Shown here: piece after piece, positions 32,047 to 42,481 of the stretch
How positions within the stretch are numbered: the first letter of the stretch is position 1
Layout of the letters: each line of letters starts with the position of its first letter
DNA from: Choristoneura fumiferana
Taxonomy: Eukaryota; Arthropoda; Insecta; Lepidoptera; Tortricidae
NCBI RefSeq assembly: GCF_025370935.1
Contig: NC_133479.1
Span: 16,905,212-16,969,211, forward strand
Direction of reading: 5' to 3'
Length of the DNA: 64,000 nt
Position numbers and translations under genes: made by a program
Notes under the pieces: model-generated
What the model was told of the DNA's origin: nothing
Seen by the model: only the letters and a program-made list of their open reading frames with translations
The model's database searches: none

Positions 32047-32285
32047 TCATAAAAATGTATATCCATCGTATACCATCTAGTGAGATTGCGGCTCGTAAAA
32101 CGCGTATGAGTGTCATAAAACATGCATGCACTTACGCACTTTTACCCCTGACCTATTGCCACGGAAATAAAAAGCCATTAGGTATTGCACTACGCGTTTC
32201 TAAAAAGATGTTATAAGTTGATATTATAATAGCTTTTAAAAGGATTCTTAAAATGGCGTTTAAGAAATTTTACTTTTAAATTATG

Positions 32286-32345
32286 TGTGTGTGGCGGAGA
32301 ATAGGGGAGGCCTTTGCCCAGCAGTGGGACATAATACAGGCTACA
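32286..32345 (+). repeat. LINE/SINE 3' tail fragment
   Basis: GGGGAGGCCTTTGCCCAGCAGTGGGACAT followed by ATACAGGCTACAAAA is the 3' end shared by the SINE and its LINE relatives, without a body. The simple tail is TA-rich here and A-rich in the partner copy near 53,178. Confidence 0.6.
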
Positions 32346-32740
32346 AAAATATATATATATATATGTCGGCCAGTTTTAATGCAGAATTTATGATCCAAAA
32401 ATATGAGCTAAGTTTTTATTATTGTAATAATTTTCATTAATTATATTTGAACTCAATATAGTTTACCTATTAAATTTCAGCATTAAAAGTTATAAAGAAA
32501 CAGTTATTAAGTTTAAAACTGCGTCTATAAAAGAAAATAAGTTGGTCTAATCAATTTCAGTGTACGGCCTTTCTTATCCTTATCAGAATCTGTAAGTAGT
32601 GTAAAAATGCATTGTATTAAAATTTTACCTGTCTTCTAAACTGTTTACTAAGGTGTAATGATAGGTATAGTACTGTGCCTCCTAGTCATAAATAACAGAA
32701 TAATATATTTATATTTATAAGAAAAATTGTTATTAATAAT

Positions 32741-32896
32741 GTGTATACTATAAGCATCTACAATAACTTGCCAAATGAAATTAAATTGGAAAATATAAAA
32801 TATTTCAAAACTAGACTTACTAAATGGCTTAATGAATGTTGCTTTTACAGTAATACTGAGTATTTGACAAAATCAAATAATGTAATATTCAATTAA
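32741..32896 (+). pseudogene. CR1-like ORF2 C-terminal fragment
   Basis: A 51-codon frame ends with ISIYNNLPNEIKLENIKYF, KTRLTKWLNECCFYSNTEYL and NVIFN-stop. The pattern matches the end of the full-length element's ORF2 at 49,140-49,273 (FNRIPASIR... FKKALQSILIEKCFYSINDF). It is a 5'-truncated relative, not a copy of the same element. Partner copy: 53,574-53,729, with one codon changed (TGC to TGT). Confidence 0.65.
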
Positions 32897-32964
32897 TGTA
32901 TAGTTTGCGGATAAGATTTAGTACGCATGCCCTAACATAATTAAAGACCTTTAACTAACCGTAT

Positions 32965-33290
32965 AAAAGCCGTGGTGGCCTAGTGGAAAAGCCGTGGTGG
33001 CCTAGTGGTTTGACCTATCGCCTCTCAAATAGAGGGTCGTGGGTTCAAACCCCGGCTCGCACCTCTGAGTTTTTCGAAATTCATGTGCGGAATCACTTTT
33101 GAAATTTACCACGAGCTTTGCGGTGAAGGAAAACATCGTGAGTAAACCTGCACAAACCTGCGAAGCAATTCAATGGTGCGTGTGAAGTTCCCAATCCGCA
33201 CTGGGCCCGCGTGGGAACTATGGCCCAAGCCCTCTTGTTCTGAGAGGAGGCTTGTGCCCAGCAGTGGGACGTATATAGGCTGGGATGATG
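32965..33290 (+). mobile_element. tRNA-derived SINE with duplicated box A head
   Basis: Exact 12-bp target duplications AACTAACCGTAT flank it (32,953-32,964 and 33,291-33,302). The 22-bp head AAAAGCCGTGGTGGCCTAGTGG is present twice in tandem (32,965-32,986; 32,987-33,008), so there are two box A copies (TGGCCTAGTGG) before one box B (GGTTCAAACCC at 33,042). The duplication is inside the TSDs, so it was part of the inserted RNA or arose afterwards. Confidence 0.9.
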
Positions 33291-33512
33291 AACTAACCGT
33301 ATTCTTGCAAATAAATTATTTCTATTTATTATTTAATAAAATGTATAAGACAATATTATTTAAAAACAATTTTTATAAATTTCCACTCTGTAGGTACAAT
33401 TCAAAAATAGTGTTTGGTTATTTTGAAACTTCAGAGTCCGGGACAAAACAGTGTTAAATTTTATGTTCTTTCAATAGCATGAACTAAGGCATTTTTTGTG
33501 CGATATACTTCA

Positions 33513-33642
33513 AGTCAAGTTCGTAAACTTCTGAGAAAAAATTTGATCAAAAATATCTGAACACGCTTCTACGCCGTTAACAATAGAGTCGTGTTGTCAT
33601 ATTTTTGATCAAATTTTTGCTCAGAAGTTTAAGAACTCGACT
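33513..33642. mobile_element. Short MITE with ~44-bp arms
   Basis: Left arm AGTCAAGTTCGTAAACTTCT plus GAGAAAAAATTTGATCAAAA, right arm the inverted form ending GAACTCGACT. Total is 130 bp with a 40-bp spacer. It is non-coding. Partner copy: 54,351-54,480. Confidence 0.7.
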
Positions 33643-33671
33643 ATACTATTTCTTTTGTGGTAATCTTATTA

Positions 33672-35898
33672 TCTATACATATAATAAAGCTGAAGAGGGT
33701 CGAAAGTCTGTACATGGAAGATATTCGAAAAAAAGTTGTCTGGGGATACTTAGAATCGATAACAGAACACGTTCCAACAGTTTTTAGAATTTTTGTCTGT
33801 TTGTCTGTTTATCTGTTTGTCGTTTATTTGACCGCGCATCACGTGAGAACGGCTGAACGGATTTTTATGCAAACTTTACTAATCTGACGAGAAAATCCCC
33901 GGCCAGGTTATAGGCTACAAAAATTCGACCCTTAGGGTATAAAAATTCAACCCTTAAAAGTGGAGGTAGCTACTACATTCGATTCGATTGAGTTAAGTTT
34001 CCACCTTCAAGTTTTCAAATACGTGCTATGACTATCAAGTACCCTGATAAACTAACAGATGGCGCTGAAATTAATAACTTTGTGACTCGAGTAAGCCACT
34101 GAGGAAGGATTTTGCCAAATTAACTCTAAGTTTAAAAGAGGGAGTACGGATATCAACAAATTTAATTGAATAATTTAATTGATTTACTAATACGACTAAA
34201 ATTAAACGACAATAAAGTAATTGCCCACACATTGCAATGCCATCTTTTGGAGAACTGGGTAAACAGTAAATAATGGAGTAAACTAATAAAAAAGAGTTTA
34301 CTTACATAGTACTTAGTTTTTTAGCATTAGAAAAAGGGTAAACAATCTTGAAGAGTCTTTTTATTGAAAAACGTTTTGAAAAACAGTTGCTATTACTTTT
34401 ATGATACCAAAAGCATGTAAATGATCATTATATCCTTGCTAATTGTTACTATTTGTTGTGACTTATTTGCAAAAGTTTTTTTCAATATAAAGACACATCA
34501 AGATCGCTTGCCTTCTTTCTAATGCTAAAAAAAGAAGTATAAGTAATGGTAAAATCAACACACATATCAACACGCGTACGAGTATAAGTATCGCTATCGA
34601 GTACCCTGTTACACTAACAGATGGCGCCGATTTAGCCAAATTGACTAAGTTTAAAAGAGGGTGTACGGATATCAAGAAATTTAACTGAATAGGTAATTGA
34701 TACAACAAAAATAAATGAATTGCAACACAACAAAAATAAATGAATTGCAACACATTTCACAGTGCCATCTTATGGAGAACTATGAAACAAACGAGTTAAC
34801 ATAGTTACGTAGTGGTTACATCAACACTCATATTCAACACGCGTATAATTAATTAATAGAAAAATGACATAAATTATTCCTAATTAATTTATATCCGGAA
34901 TACGAAAATTCGGCGAAGAACTAGGGTCACTGACATAGCTCGAAAAATTATATGCAAGTTGAAGTGGCAATTGGCAGGCCACATCGCTCGAAGAACAGAT
35001 ATTCATTATTATTCATTGGGGGAGAAGTCCTCGAGGAGCGGCGACCGGAAGACGAAGCGTTGGCAGGCCTCCCTCCAGGTAGAATGACGACATTGTGAGA
35101 CTTGCGGGAAACCGGTGGATGCAAGTGGCGAGTTATCGTTCATTGTAATTTATAATTTATTTGTATTGTAATATTATTGATTATATGTAGGTACGTTAGT
35201 CTGTAAGGTATTTATTGTATGGGCCAAGTTGCCCGAAATAAATGGATTTATTACGAGTATTATTATTGTGGCGTTGTAAGGGGTAGGCCTTTTTCGATCA
35301 GTGGACCTCTTCCGGCTGATGATGACGAATTATATCGCATCAATATTCATACGTATTGCCTCTTTTAAGCACTTAATAATGGTCACGAAGGTGAGTACTT
35401 AAAAAAAAAACATTTTTCTCTTTCTTTTGCGGAGTAAATTTACAACGATTTCGGATTTGGGACTCGCATTTTACAGGCGTTACCATGCCTTCCCGAAAAA
35501 AACGAATCGACTACCAGGGGCACGGCACGGTCTCAGGAGTCTGAGGAAGACCGCGATGGGAGACTCAGTGCCGCTCTAGCCGGGCAGGCCGCTTCGCTTT
35601 CGGCTGAAACGGCAAGCCAGCGCGAGGCTGGGTTGCGATCCCAAAGACATGTACGCAATCTTTGAGATCACTCGATGTAGGGAAAATGTAAGCAAAGAAT
35701 AAAAATCTTATTTCTTGAGCAATTTAGATGTGAAACTTGGTGATCATGATCAGATTTTTCAGTTGATTGTTTAGCTGTAGTTTGAAGGGATTTTTCGAAA
35801 ATTCCAAGAAACGGCCAATGCGGGACATTAACTTCATTCCTATCGAGTATTGTGTAAATATAAAAATCTACGCAGACGAAGTCGCGGGCAAAAGCTAG
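33672..35898 (+). mobile_element. Helitron family A, copy A2 (2.2 kb)
   Basis: It starts A|TCTATACATATAATAAAGC and ends GAAGTCGCGGGCAAAAGCTAG|T. Compared with A1 it has a 24-base tandem duplication near 34,715-34,750 and one extra A after CCCG near 35,500 that breaks the 59-codon remnant. Internal structure: a ~75-bp inverted pair around 34,315-34,560, a diverged direct duplication (GATGGCGCTG at 34,060; GATGGCGCCG at 34,620), then LINE remnants (34,900-35,340) and the Rep-like remnant. Confidence 0.85.
34900..35340 (+). pseudogene. LINE RT remnants nested in Helitron A2
   Basis: One frame reads RTRVTDIARKIICKLKWQLA then GHIARRTD, an RTE-like C-terminal motif, later SGDRKTKRWQASLQVE with decayed surroundings. 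A second LINE 3' end with GCCCGAAATAAATGG and an ATT tail interrupts it at about 35,150-35,270. It ends TTCCGGCTGATGATGACG. The partner in copy A3 lies at about 55,738-56,178. Confidence 0.6.
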
Positions 35899-36232
35899 TT
35901 TCATAATAAATGCAGCCATTCGGAAGCTCATATCAGCTTCCTTAATATTTTTCCTTTTTATCAATATTCCATATTGTGAGATATCAATGTAAACAGGAAA
36001 ATATAGCTGTCCTGTAGCAAGTTTTTGAGGAAAATACTTATTACCAATCTAATCAGAGTTATTGCATTCATATAATATCGTAAATTACATGGCTCTTTCA
36101 TTTACAAAGAGAAGAAGCGGGACATCTATTGCGGAAACATATTGGAGTCATAATGTGAAGTAGCAATCAAACTAATGCATTAGGAGATAATACAAATTTG
36201 CTCATAAATAATATTAAATACTATGTGAAAAT

Positions 36233-36516
36233 GCCGTGGTGACCTAGTGGTTTGTCCTATCGCCTCTCAAGCAGAGGGTCGTGGGTTCAAACCCCGGCTC
36301 GCACCGCTGAGTTTTTCGAAATTACATTTGAAATTTACCACGAGCTTTGCGGTGAAGGAAAACATCGTGAGGAAACCTGCACAAACTTGCGAAGCAATTC
36401 AATGGTGCGTGGAAAGTTCCCAATCCGCAATGGGCCCGCGTGGGAACTATGGCCCAAGCCCTCTTGGTCTGAGAGGAGGCCTGTGCCCAGCAGTGGGACG
36501 TATATAGGCTGGGATG
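36233..36516 (+). mobile_element. tRNA-derived SINE
   Basis: GCCGTGGTGACCTAGTGG (box A with one change), box B GGTTCAAACCC, body AGCTTTGCGGTGAAGG and end GTATATAGGCTGGGATGG. The GATGATG tail is almost absent and no target duplication is clear. About 20 bases are missing after TTTTCGAAATT compared with the 33.0-kb copy. Partner copy: 57,070-57,353. Confidence 0.85.
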
Positions 36517-37658
36517 GAACCCCAAAACCAAATTCGAAATCCGAACCGTCACAAATACTGAAGCGTTTGAAGGTGGTACTATGAGGAATAAAGGGAAAAC
36601 TTTTGATACCTTCCTTTCTTGATCCTTTCAAAAGCGGTTGACAGTTGTGAATGACGGTGTCAGATCGACTGAGCGTCTTGATCCGACGAAGTATTTGATC
36701 CTAACTTGTTTTTATAGAAAACAAGTAAAAAGGGCTGGAAGAATAACTGTGACTGAAGGAGAATGAACAGCAAGACATCAAAATATAAGTATCGTAACTA
36801 ATTGTGATACAAGACAAAGAGATTTTAAGAAATCTAGCACAACATGTCTAGTTTGTCTCTGATTAAAAAAAAACTACAGCTGTATGACATGCGCCAGAGA
36901 AGTTTTCATTTATAACCTAACCCCCGACGCAAAAAGAGGGGTGTATAAGTTTGACCGCTAGGTGTATCTGTCTGTGGCACCGTAGCTCTTAAACGGGTGG
37001 ACAGATTTGAATGCGGTTTTTTATTTGTAATCAGGTTTCTAGAGATGGTTCTTAGACATGTTCCATCAAAATCGGTTCAGCCGTTTTTGAAATATTGAAC
37101 TTTGAAGTGACAAAATCGGGGGTTTATTGTTTGTAATGTGTGCGAAAATAAGGCAGTGTAGGTATGTAAATGTACCTACATAGTAACGCATTAAAGTACT
37201 CGTATGATATCATTACTAAACTCGTCTGTCGGCTCGTTTCAAACCCACGCTCGTGTTTTACTGCTTCTCATAATTCCTATTGTGAGTTAAGAACTTAACT
37301 AACAATTTGTAAAAAATTTAAACAATTTTCAACAAGCGTAGCGAAGAACGTTCAAAAGCGAGATAGACGGATCACCTGTACCCCTAGTGTAAGTTTTCGG
37401 TTACAAAATACGTCTCGATCGCGTTCGCGTTAAAATCACAATTTGTATGGAAACACGAACAGCGCCTCTAGCGGAACGTTTGCGATGTCCGTGTTTGACA
37501 GTTGGATGCAGGCCACTTTCAACCAAAGCACCAGGAGGTTTATGGTTTATGGTGGGAGCCTATTAGCAACAGTGGACGTCCTAAAGCTGAATAATGACGA
37601 TTATGATAATGATTATAGAACTTTAACTTTCCGATAGCCAATTAATTTAGTATTCTAA
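36517..37658. other. Non-coding DNA with repeat-like phrase
   Basis: AAAATCGGTTCAGCCGTTTTTGAA near 37,070 is a phrase common in non-autonomous lepidopteran elements; an element end could not be placed. No gene is called. A direct repeat TGTAGGTATGTAAATGTACC at 37,157 is part of a small palindrome. Confidence 0.4.
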
Positions 37659-37973
37659 GGGACTGTTTCACCACCCATCTATATAAATAAAAATTAATCG
37701 TAAAATGTGTTGCTAAGCGCAAAACTCGGGAACGACTGGTCCGATTTCACTAAGTAATTCTTTTTTTGTTGTGTTCGTTACTATCTGGAGAAGGTTTTTA
37801 TGAAAGAAAATACAGAAAAAATAGAACGGGGGCGAAGCCCCGGGCAACAGCTAGTTGATAATATAATTTAACGGATAAATGTGATGCCGTCTTCGTCTAT
37901 TCGAATAAAACAAACAGAGACGGCATCGCATTTATCCGTCAGATAAATTTAGGCAATGGATGGCGAAATAGGA
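37659..37973. mobile_element. MITE family E, split by a Helitron
   Basis: The left terminus GGGACTGTTTCACCACCCAT and the right terminus ATGGATGGCGAAATAGGAC form an imperfect TIR. Between them lies a strong 22-bp hairpin, ACGGATAAATGTGATGCCGT versus ACGGCATCGCATTTATCCGT (37,871-37,941). A 177-bp Helitron sits within the left arm. Without it the MITE is about 138 bp. A partial copy is at 7,019-7,109. Confidence 0.75.
37678..37854 (+). mobile_element. Helitron family D, copy D1 (177 bp)
   Basis: It starts A|TCTATATAAATAAAAATTA and ends GGGGGCGAAGCCCCGGGCAACAGCTAG|T, with a clean stem CGGGGGC/GCCCCG. It is inserted in a MITE terminal repeat at an A|T dinucleotide. The partner, 58,518-58,694, has the same length. 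Confidence 0.85.
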
Positions 37974-38259
37974 CTTATCAAGCACTAGGAAAACAGACCG
38001 CCTGTCAATTAAACTTCGTAACAAGAACATTTATACAGGCCTCAATGCGTAAAGGGTGCTCCAAATTAGGTGGAGTGAAGTCCGACTTAATGCTTACGTA
38101 TTTTGCTAAATATTTGAGGAACTCATTCCGTACACTTGGTCCTTTCAACACTTATGAGTAATGGTGTCATATATTATAGGCAGTATATTAAAACTGTGAA
38201 ACAATTTTGTAGGAAGTAAGTTTGATCAATTTACTGAAGCTTATACGTTTTATAATTTA
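37974..38259. other. Non-coding DNA between elements
   Basis: No gene or repeat is recognised here. Confidence 0.45.
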
Positions 38260-39329
38260 CTAGCTTTTGCCCGCGACTTCGTCCGCGTGGAATAGTAACT
38301 TTGGGAAGTATTTAATGTATTTAGGATACCTATTCTGCCAATAATAGCACATAGAAACTTCTACGGTTTACTGAAAATAACCATTTCAATACATTGCTAT
38401 GAATATATTTTTTTTTTGTTCTTCCATCCATCCATGTTCTTTAGTAGTTAAAACATAATTATTTTGCGGGTAGCCACATTTTAGCAAAACGACGTGTATT
38501 CTACCCTGCCAACACAAAAGGACTCATTCTTCATAGTGAACTCTTGACACCTTACGTCCTTTATTGTAAGTTAGGAGGGTAGGATTATAATTAAGACGGC
38601 ATTTTAGCTACACAGAGTTCCGATAAATATACTTATAGTAAATTTGTTTGGAATTCCGTAAGAACTTTCATCCCCATATTTTCAAGTAAATAGGTTGTAA
38701 TTTGAAAAGCGCCAGAACAAATGTTTTTTAGGATTCCGTTCCTCAAGAGGAAAAAATTGAACCCTTATAGGATCACTTTGCTGTCCGTCCGTCCGCTTGT
38801 CTGTCAAGACCCTTTATCTCGTAAACGCGCGGGGTATAGGTATCTAGTTGAAATTAAATCCTAAACTCAGGTCAATAGTCCCGATAGCTGTGAAAAATCA
38901 AACTTCTAAGTCAATGTAATCAAAAGCTACAGTCACTGATGTATTAAACTGGCTACAGTCATTAAAAAGGTGTTTTCATACAAATCGCCTTAACAGAAAA
39001 AGTTATAGCGCACTGCCGGCTGTCCTAGAAACTTGGAATTTGCATAAAGGTAGCTCTTATAGCATAATAAATAAGAAAAATCTGAAAATCATATTTTTTT
39101 TCATGATGACCTCACATTGCGTACATTTTTCTTATGAGCTTAATAGGCTCTGCTAACACTGCATCATCCCCTCTGCTAACATCCCCCCCGCAGGTAAAGT
39201 TTTCAAATGAGACATTTTTTATAAACAATTTTTTTTGTCATTCATCATCATCGATCATCTTCACCACAATAACCACCATCATAATCAGCACCACTATCAT
39301 CACCATCACCATCAATCAGCTCTACAGTC

Positions 39330-39655
39330 TCCGCTCCGCTCAGCAGCGTCCGCTACGTTCTGCTCCACTGCCTCCGCTCCGCCAGCCTCCGCTCCGCCAG
39401 CCTCCGCTCCGCCAGCCTCAGCTCCGCTCTACTTGACTGCCTCCGCTGCAGCCTGCATTGTCTCAGCTCCATCCGTTGCCTCCGCTCCACTCCGTTGCCA
39501 CGCTGCCTCCGCTCCGATGCCTCCGCTCCGTTGTCTCTACTCCGATCCACTGCCTCCGCTCTAATTCACTGCCTCCGCTGTAGCCCGCATTGTCTCCGCT
39601 CCATCCGTTGCCTCCGCTCCACTCCGTTGCCACCCTGCCTCCGCCCCGATCCGTT
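39330..39655. repeat. GC-rich minisatellite (GCTCCGCCAGCCTCC)n
   Basis: Three or four units of GCTCCGCCAGCCTCC lie at about 39,366-39,430, inside a longer two-fold repeat of roughly 150 bp built on GCCTCCGCTCC. The surrounding DNA is AT-rich. Reading frames through it give Ser-Ala-Pro or Arg-rich low-complexity peptides that are not genes. Copy 2 (60,168-60,495) has a changed order of CCTCC and CCTCA units. Confidence 0.9.
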
Positions 39656-40139
39656 ATCACGTGCCCAAATGCCAAGTTTCATAAAGAACCACCGATTTAT
39701 CTTCGACAATGACGATCTTCCATATAAACTTTCATTTCATCCCCTATTTCACCCCCTCTCAGGATGAATTTTAAAAAACGCGCGAACAAATATCTATTTG
39801 TCTCTTATCACGTGCCGAAATAGCAAGTTTAATAAAGATTCATCGATTTATCTTCGATAATGAAGACCTTCCATATAAACTTTCATCCCCTCACAGGTCG
39901 AATTTTCAAAAAGCTCAACTAAATATCGACTTATTTCTTATTAAATGCCTAAATGCCAAGTTTCATGGTTTTATCTTCGACAGCGACGAACTTCCACCAT
40001 ATAAACTTTCATCCCCTATTTCAACCCCTAAAAGCCTCTTTTTCGCGATAAAAGATAGCCTATGTTCTTTCCCAAGGTCTATTCTATCTCTGTACCAAAT
40101 TTCATCCAAATCGGTTCAGCGGTTTTGGCGTGAAAGCGT

Positions 40140-40140
<1 letters not shown>

Positions 40141-40176
<36 letters not shown>

Positions 40177-40177
40177 G
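40141..40177. repeat. (GACA)n microsatellite
   Basis: About nine GACA units near the 5' end of Helitron F1. The equivalent in copy 2 is 60,980-61,016. Confidence 0.9.
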
Positions 40178-40335
40178 TTACTTTCGCATTTATAATATTA
40201 GTATGGATTAGTATGGAAGTATGGATTGGAGTCAATTTATTGTTGTTTAGATAGTATTTAGTTTTATGAAGCAGTATTAGTTTGAGTATAAACTAGAACT
40301 GCGTTCTTCCTTCAACTCCTATATAGGGATATCCC

Positions 40336-40902
40336 TTCCTCATGAAGATCAGATGGTCCGACCCGAGTGCATAATACCGAAGTTTTGCGGCGAGCCAATG
40401 TTGGTGGCATTGAAGCTTATTTAATGCGTCGTCAGCTTCGGTGGTGCGGTCACGTATCTCGCATGGCGGAGGAAAGGGTGGCTAAGCGCATCTTCTATTC
40501 GGAATTGGAGGAGGGTAAACGAAATCACGGCGGTCAGCTCCTTCGGTTCAAAGATGTGCAGATGCGACATATGAAAAGGTGTCGCATCGAGCCATCGCGA
40601 TGGGAAGATTTGGCAGCACAGCGGCTTGAGTGGCGCAGGACAGTGCAGAGGCAAGTTCGCGAGTTTGAGGAGCAGCGTAAAGCCGACCTCGATACTAAAC
40701 GCGACGAGCGTAAGTCTCGGCCACCTGCTGCCATTTATTATAATTACGTGGACGGTGTGCTTACGTGCCGACAGTGCGGACGTACGTTCACAGCTAAGAT
40801 AAGCTATGTAAGCCATCTTAGAGCGAATGAGCGCCAAATAACTAACTAGGAGTCGAGGTGGTCGCCATGGCCGAAATCGGTCGGATCATCATCATCATCA
40901 TC
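40336..40902 (+). mobile_element. 5'-truncated LINE with TSD, copy 1
   Basis: The insertion lies between direct repeats AGGGATATCC (40,325-40,334 and 40,903-40,912). It contains the last part of a reverse-transcriptase ORF, a short 3' UTR (GGTGGTCGCCATGGCCGAAA) and an ATC repeat tail. The structure is that of a target-primed insertion. The insertion is shared by both block copies and so predates their separation. Confidence 0.85.
40367..40849 (+). pseudogene. RT C-terminus with C2H2 zinc finger, copy 1
   Basis: The frame carries VLRRANVGGIEAYLMRRQLR, then WCGHVSRMAEERVAKRIFYS and ELEEGKRNHGGQLLRFKDVQ, the conserved tail of non-LTR reverse transcriptases, and closes with a C2H2-type finger C-x2-C-x12-H with a degenerate last position (LTCRQCGRTFTAKISYVSHL). 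There is no polymerase core. Just upstream, GACCCGAGTG has one extra C compared with GACCGAGTG in copy 2, so the preceding IRWSDRV segment is out of frame here. The methionine given is only the first in the open segment. Confidence 0.75.
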
Positions 40903-40945
40903 AGGGATATCCATCATCCTCATAATATAGGGATAGATTTAGATA

Positions 40946-41100
40946 GTAGCTTTTTCCTGCGGCTTCGTCCGCATGGAATTCGGTTATCGCGCGCTGTTCT
41001 CTAGGGAACTGTCCATTTTTCCGGGATAAAAAGTAGGCTATGTCAATCTCTGGCTCATAAACTATCTCTATGCCAAAAATCACGTCGATCCGTCGCTCTC
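40946..41100 (-). mobile_element. Truncated Helitron, family G, fused to SINE
   Basis: It begins with a changed CTAG (GTAG) followed by the family body (TCGTCCGCATGGAATTCGG, GGAACTGTCCATTTTTCC) and stops at ATCCGTCGCTC, where SINE sequence starts without spacer. Partner copy: 61,788-61,941. Confidence 0.65.
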
Positions 41101-41255
41101 TGCAGGGCACATGCACTTCTTTTAGAATGAGAAGACTTGGGCGGTAGTTCCCACACACGCATTGGATCTCTTTGTGTGTTTTCCTTCCTTCACGACGTAA
41201 ACTCATGGTTAATTTCCGACACATGTGCATAAATTCTGAAACCCCCGACCATGGG
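41101..41255 (-). mobile_element. Diverged SINE fragment fused to Helitron
   Basis: TGCAGGGCACATGCACTTCTTTTAGAATGAGAAGACTTGGGCGG-type text and CCTTCCTTCACGACGTAAAC are the inverse of the SINE body, with the box B end (CTGAAACCCCCGACCATGGG) badly decayed. Partner copy: 61,942-62,097. Confidence 0.6.
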
Positions 41256-41290
41256 CACACACACACAACCATCCACACCACACCTCCACA

Positions 41291-41576
41291 TTTAGGGCCG
41301 CCACCCGCCACACATTCGGAATTCCGTTTCGGAATTTCGATTCGAAATTCTGCTTCGGGATTCCATAAATACATCACACACATACGTTTATTTCAATTCT
41401 GAACGCGCAGGCCACCATGCGGAATTGCGAATCAGAAAAAAAGTTGGAACGGAAAACTACTGTCCGTATGTGGTAGGTCCATACATTTGTATGGATTTAC
41501 TGCGATCGAAATCCCGAATCGTAACTTCGAATCGAAATTCCGAAACGGAATTCCGCGTGTATGTGGCGGCCCTAAA
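41291..41576. mobile_element. Long-TIR MITE, family M
   Basis: TTTAGGGCCGCCACCCGCCA at 41,291 pairs with GTATGTGGCGGCCCTAAA ending at 41,576; the arms extend about 70 bp through CGGAATTCCGTTTCGGAATT. Total 286 bp, non-coding. Partner copy: 62,133-62,417. The superfamily is unclear because no target duplication is apparent. Confidence 0.75.
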
Positions 41577-42481
41577 ACAATTTATATTCCGCATCAGCCG
41601 TACGATCTTAAACAAAGACTTCGCCACATTCCTACTTTTGGATTTGCGTATTTTCCTTTCATTTGCTCTACAAATAAAATATTAGTATTGTTTACCCGCA
41701 AATCATGATGGATGGTTTTGTAAGGTGGAGCTGAAATTTCGCCGCCTTTAAAATATACAATATCCTAAATAAAGCCCACGACGAATGTCGAAAGCAATTA
41801 CCAGGTACATCGACAGGCACTTTGCGAACTCCTTTCTTTACGCGATACCCCGGGTATTTTTATTGAAAAACTTAAGCTTTTCAACTTTGTTTATTTATTT
41901 ATTGGTAAAAACGTCTTAAATTATCTAATTTATCCACAAGTTAAAAATTGCTCTCAACTCGATTTGAGACGTGAGTTATCCATTACAATATCATTTAATA
42001 AAAAATCAATTATTCATGAGATCAACGAATCAAATGCAGAATGAGACGTTTCCACGCCATAAATAAACTTCCTTGGATAAATAATGAGGCTTGTGCGCGC
42101 CGCGCCATGAATAATAACAATATTTTCTCAAGATGATATTTGGGGCTGTCATGTTCCTGTTGAACCTGCATCTTAAGGAATAAATACAATTTTAAGCAAA
42201 GACTAAACTTTTTGCTGTTTTCGGCTGAATTAAAAAAGGCATACATCGGTTGTATAAGTCTCATTATCATCATCAGCAGAACGAATAGTGATAAGCTTTC
42301 GATAGAAACGATAAAAACAAAATGTACAGAATGTAATATTTGAAAACATTTTACTTATTGTTATGATATGAACTATAAAATTAATCACCTTAGCCGGATA
42401 AGTATCTAAAATATTTTAGGGTAAACTGCAACCACAATAAATAAAAATGATGTCGAAGTCCAACCTTATGTTATGGTATTA
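41577..42481. other. Non-coding DNA, no gene seen
   Basis: Two stretches (41,755-42,050 and 42,110-42,190) look moderately structured in codon terms, but the only long frame is in copy 2 and is broken here by a missing C (TTTGCGAAC versus TTTGCCGAAC). I do not call a gene. Confidence 0.4.

Larger units (their letters stand above)
38260..40207 (-). mobile_element. Helitron family F, copy F1 (1.95 kb), possibly composite
   Basis: On the minus strand it starts A|TCCATACTAATATTATAAATG and ends ACGCGGACGAAGTCGCGGGCAAAAGCTAG|T. The interior includes a GACA microsatellite next to its 5' end, three diverged blocks with CATATAAACTTTCATCCCCT, a GC-rich minisatellite (39,330-39,655) and a GTCC/GTCT fragment of another GACA repeat near 38,795. 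The partner F2 has exactly the same length. It may be one element with captured repeats or two Helitron fragments sharing outer ends. Confidence 0.7.

Noticed and set aside
35383..35450. Splice-donor-like AAG|GTGAGTACTT before the Rep-like remnant in Helitron A
   Set aside because: The downstream pyrimidine tract and AG are only about 40-50 bases away, too short for a typical insect intron, and the acceptor (GCGGAG) is poor.
39134..39767. Several overlapping open frames of 65-110 codons on both strands
   Set aside because: They run through the GC-rich minisatellite and consist of Ser-Ala-Pro, His or Arg-rich low-complexity text. They change with unit number between the two block copies.
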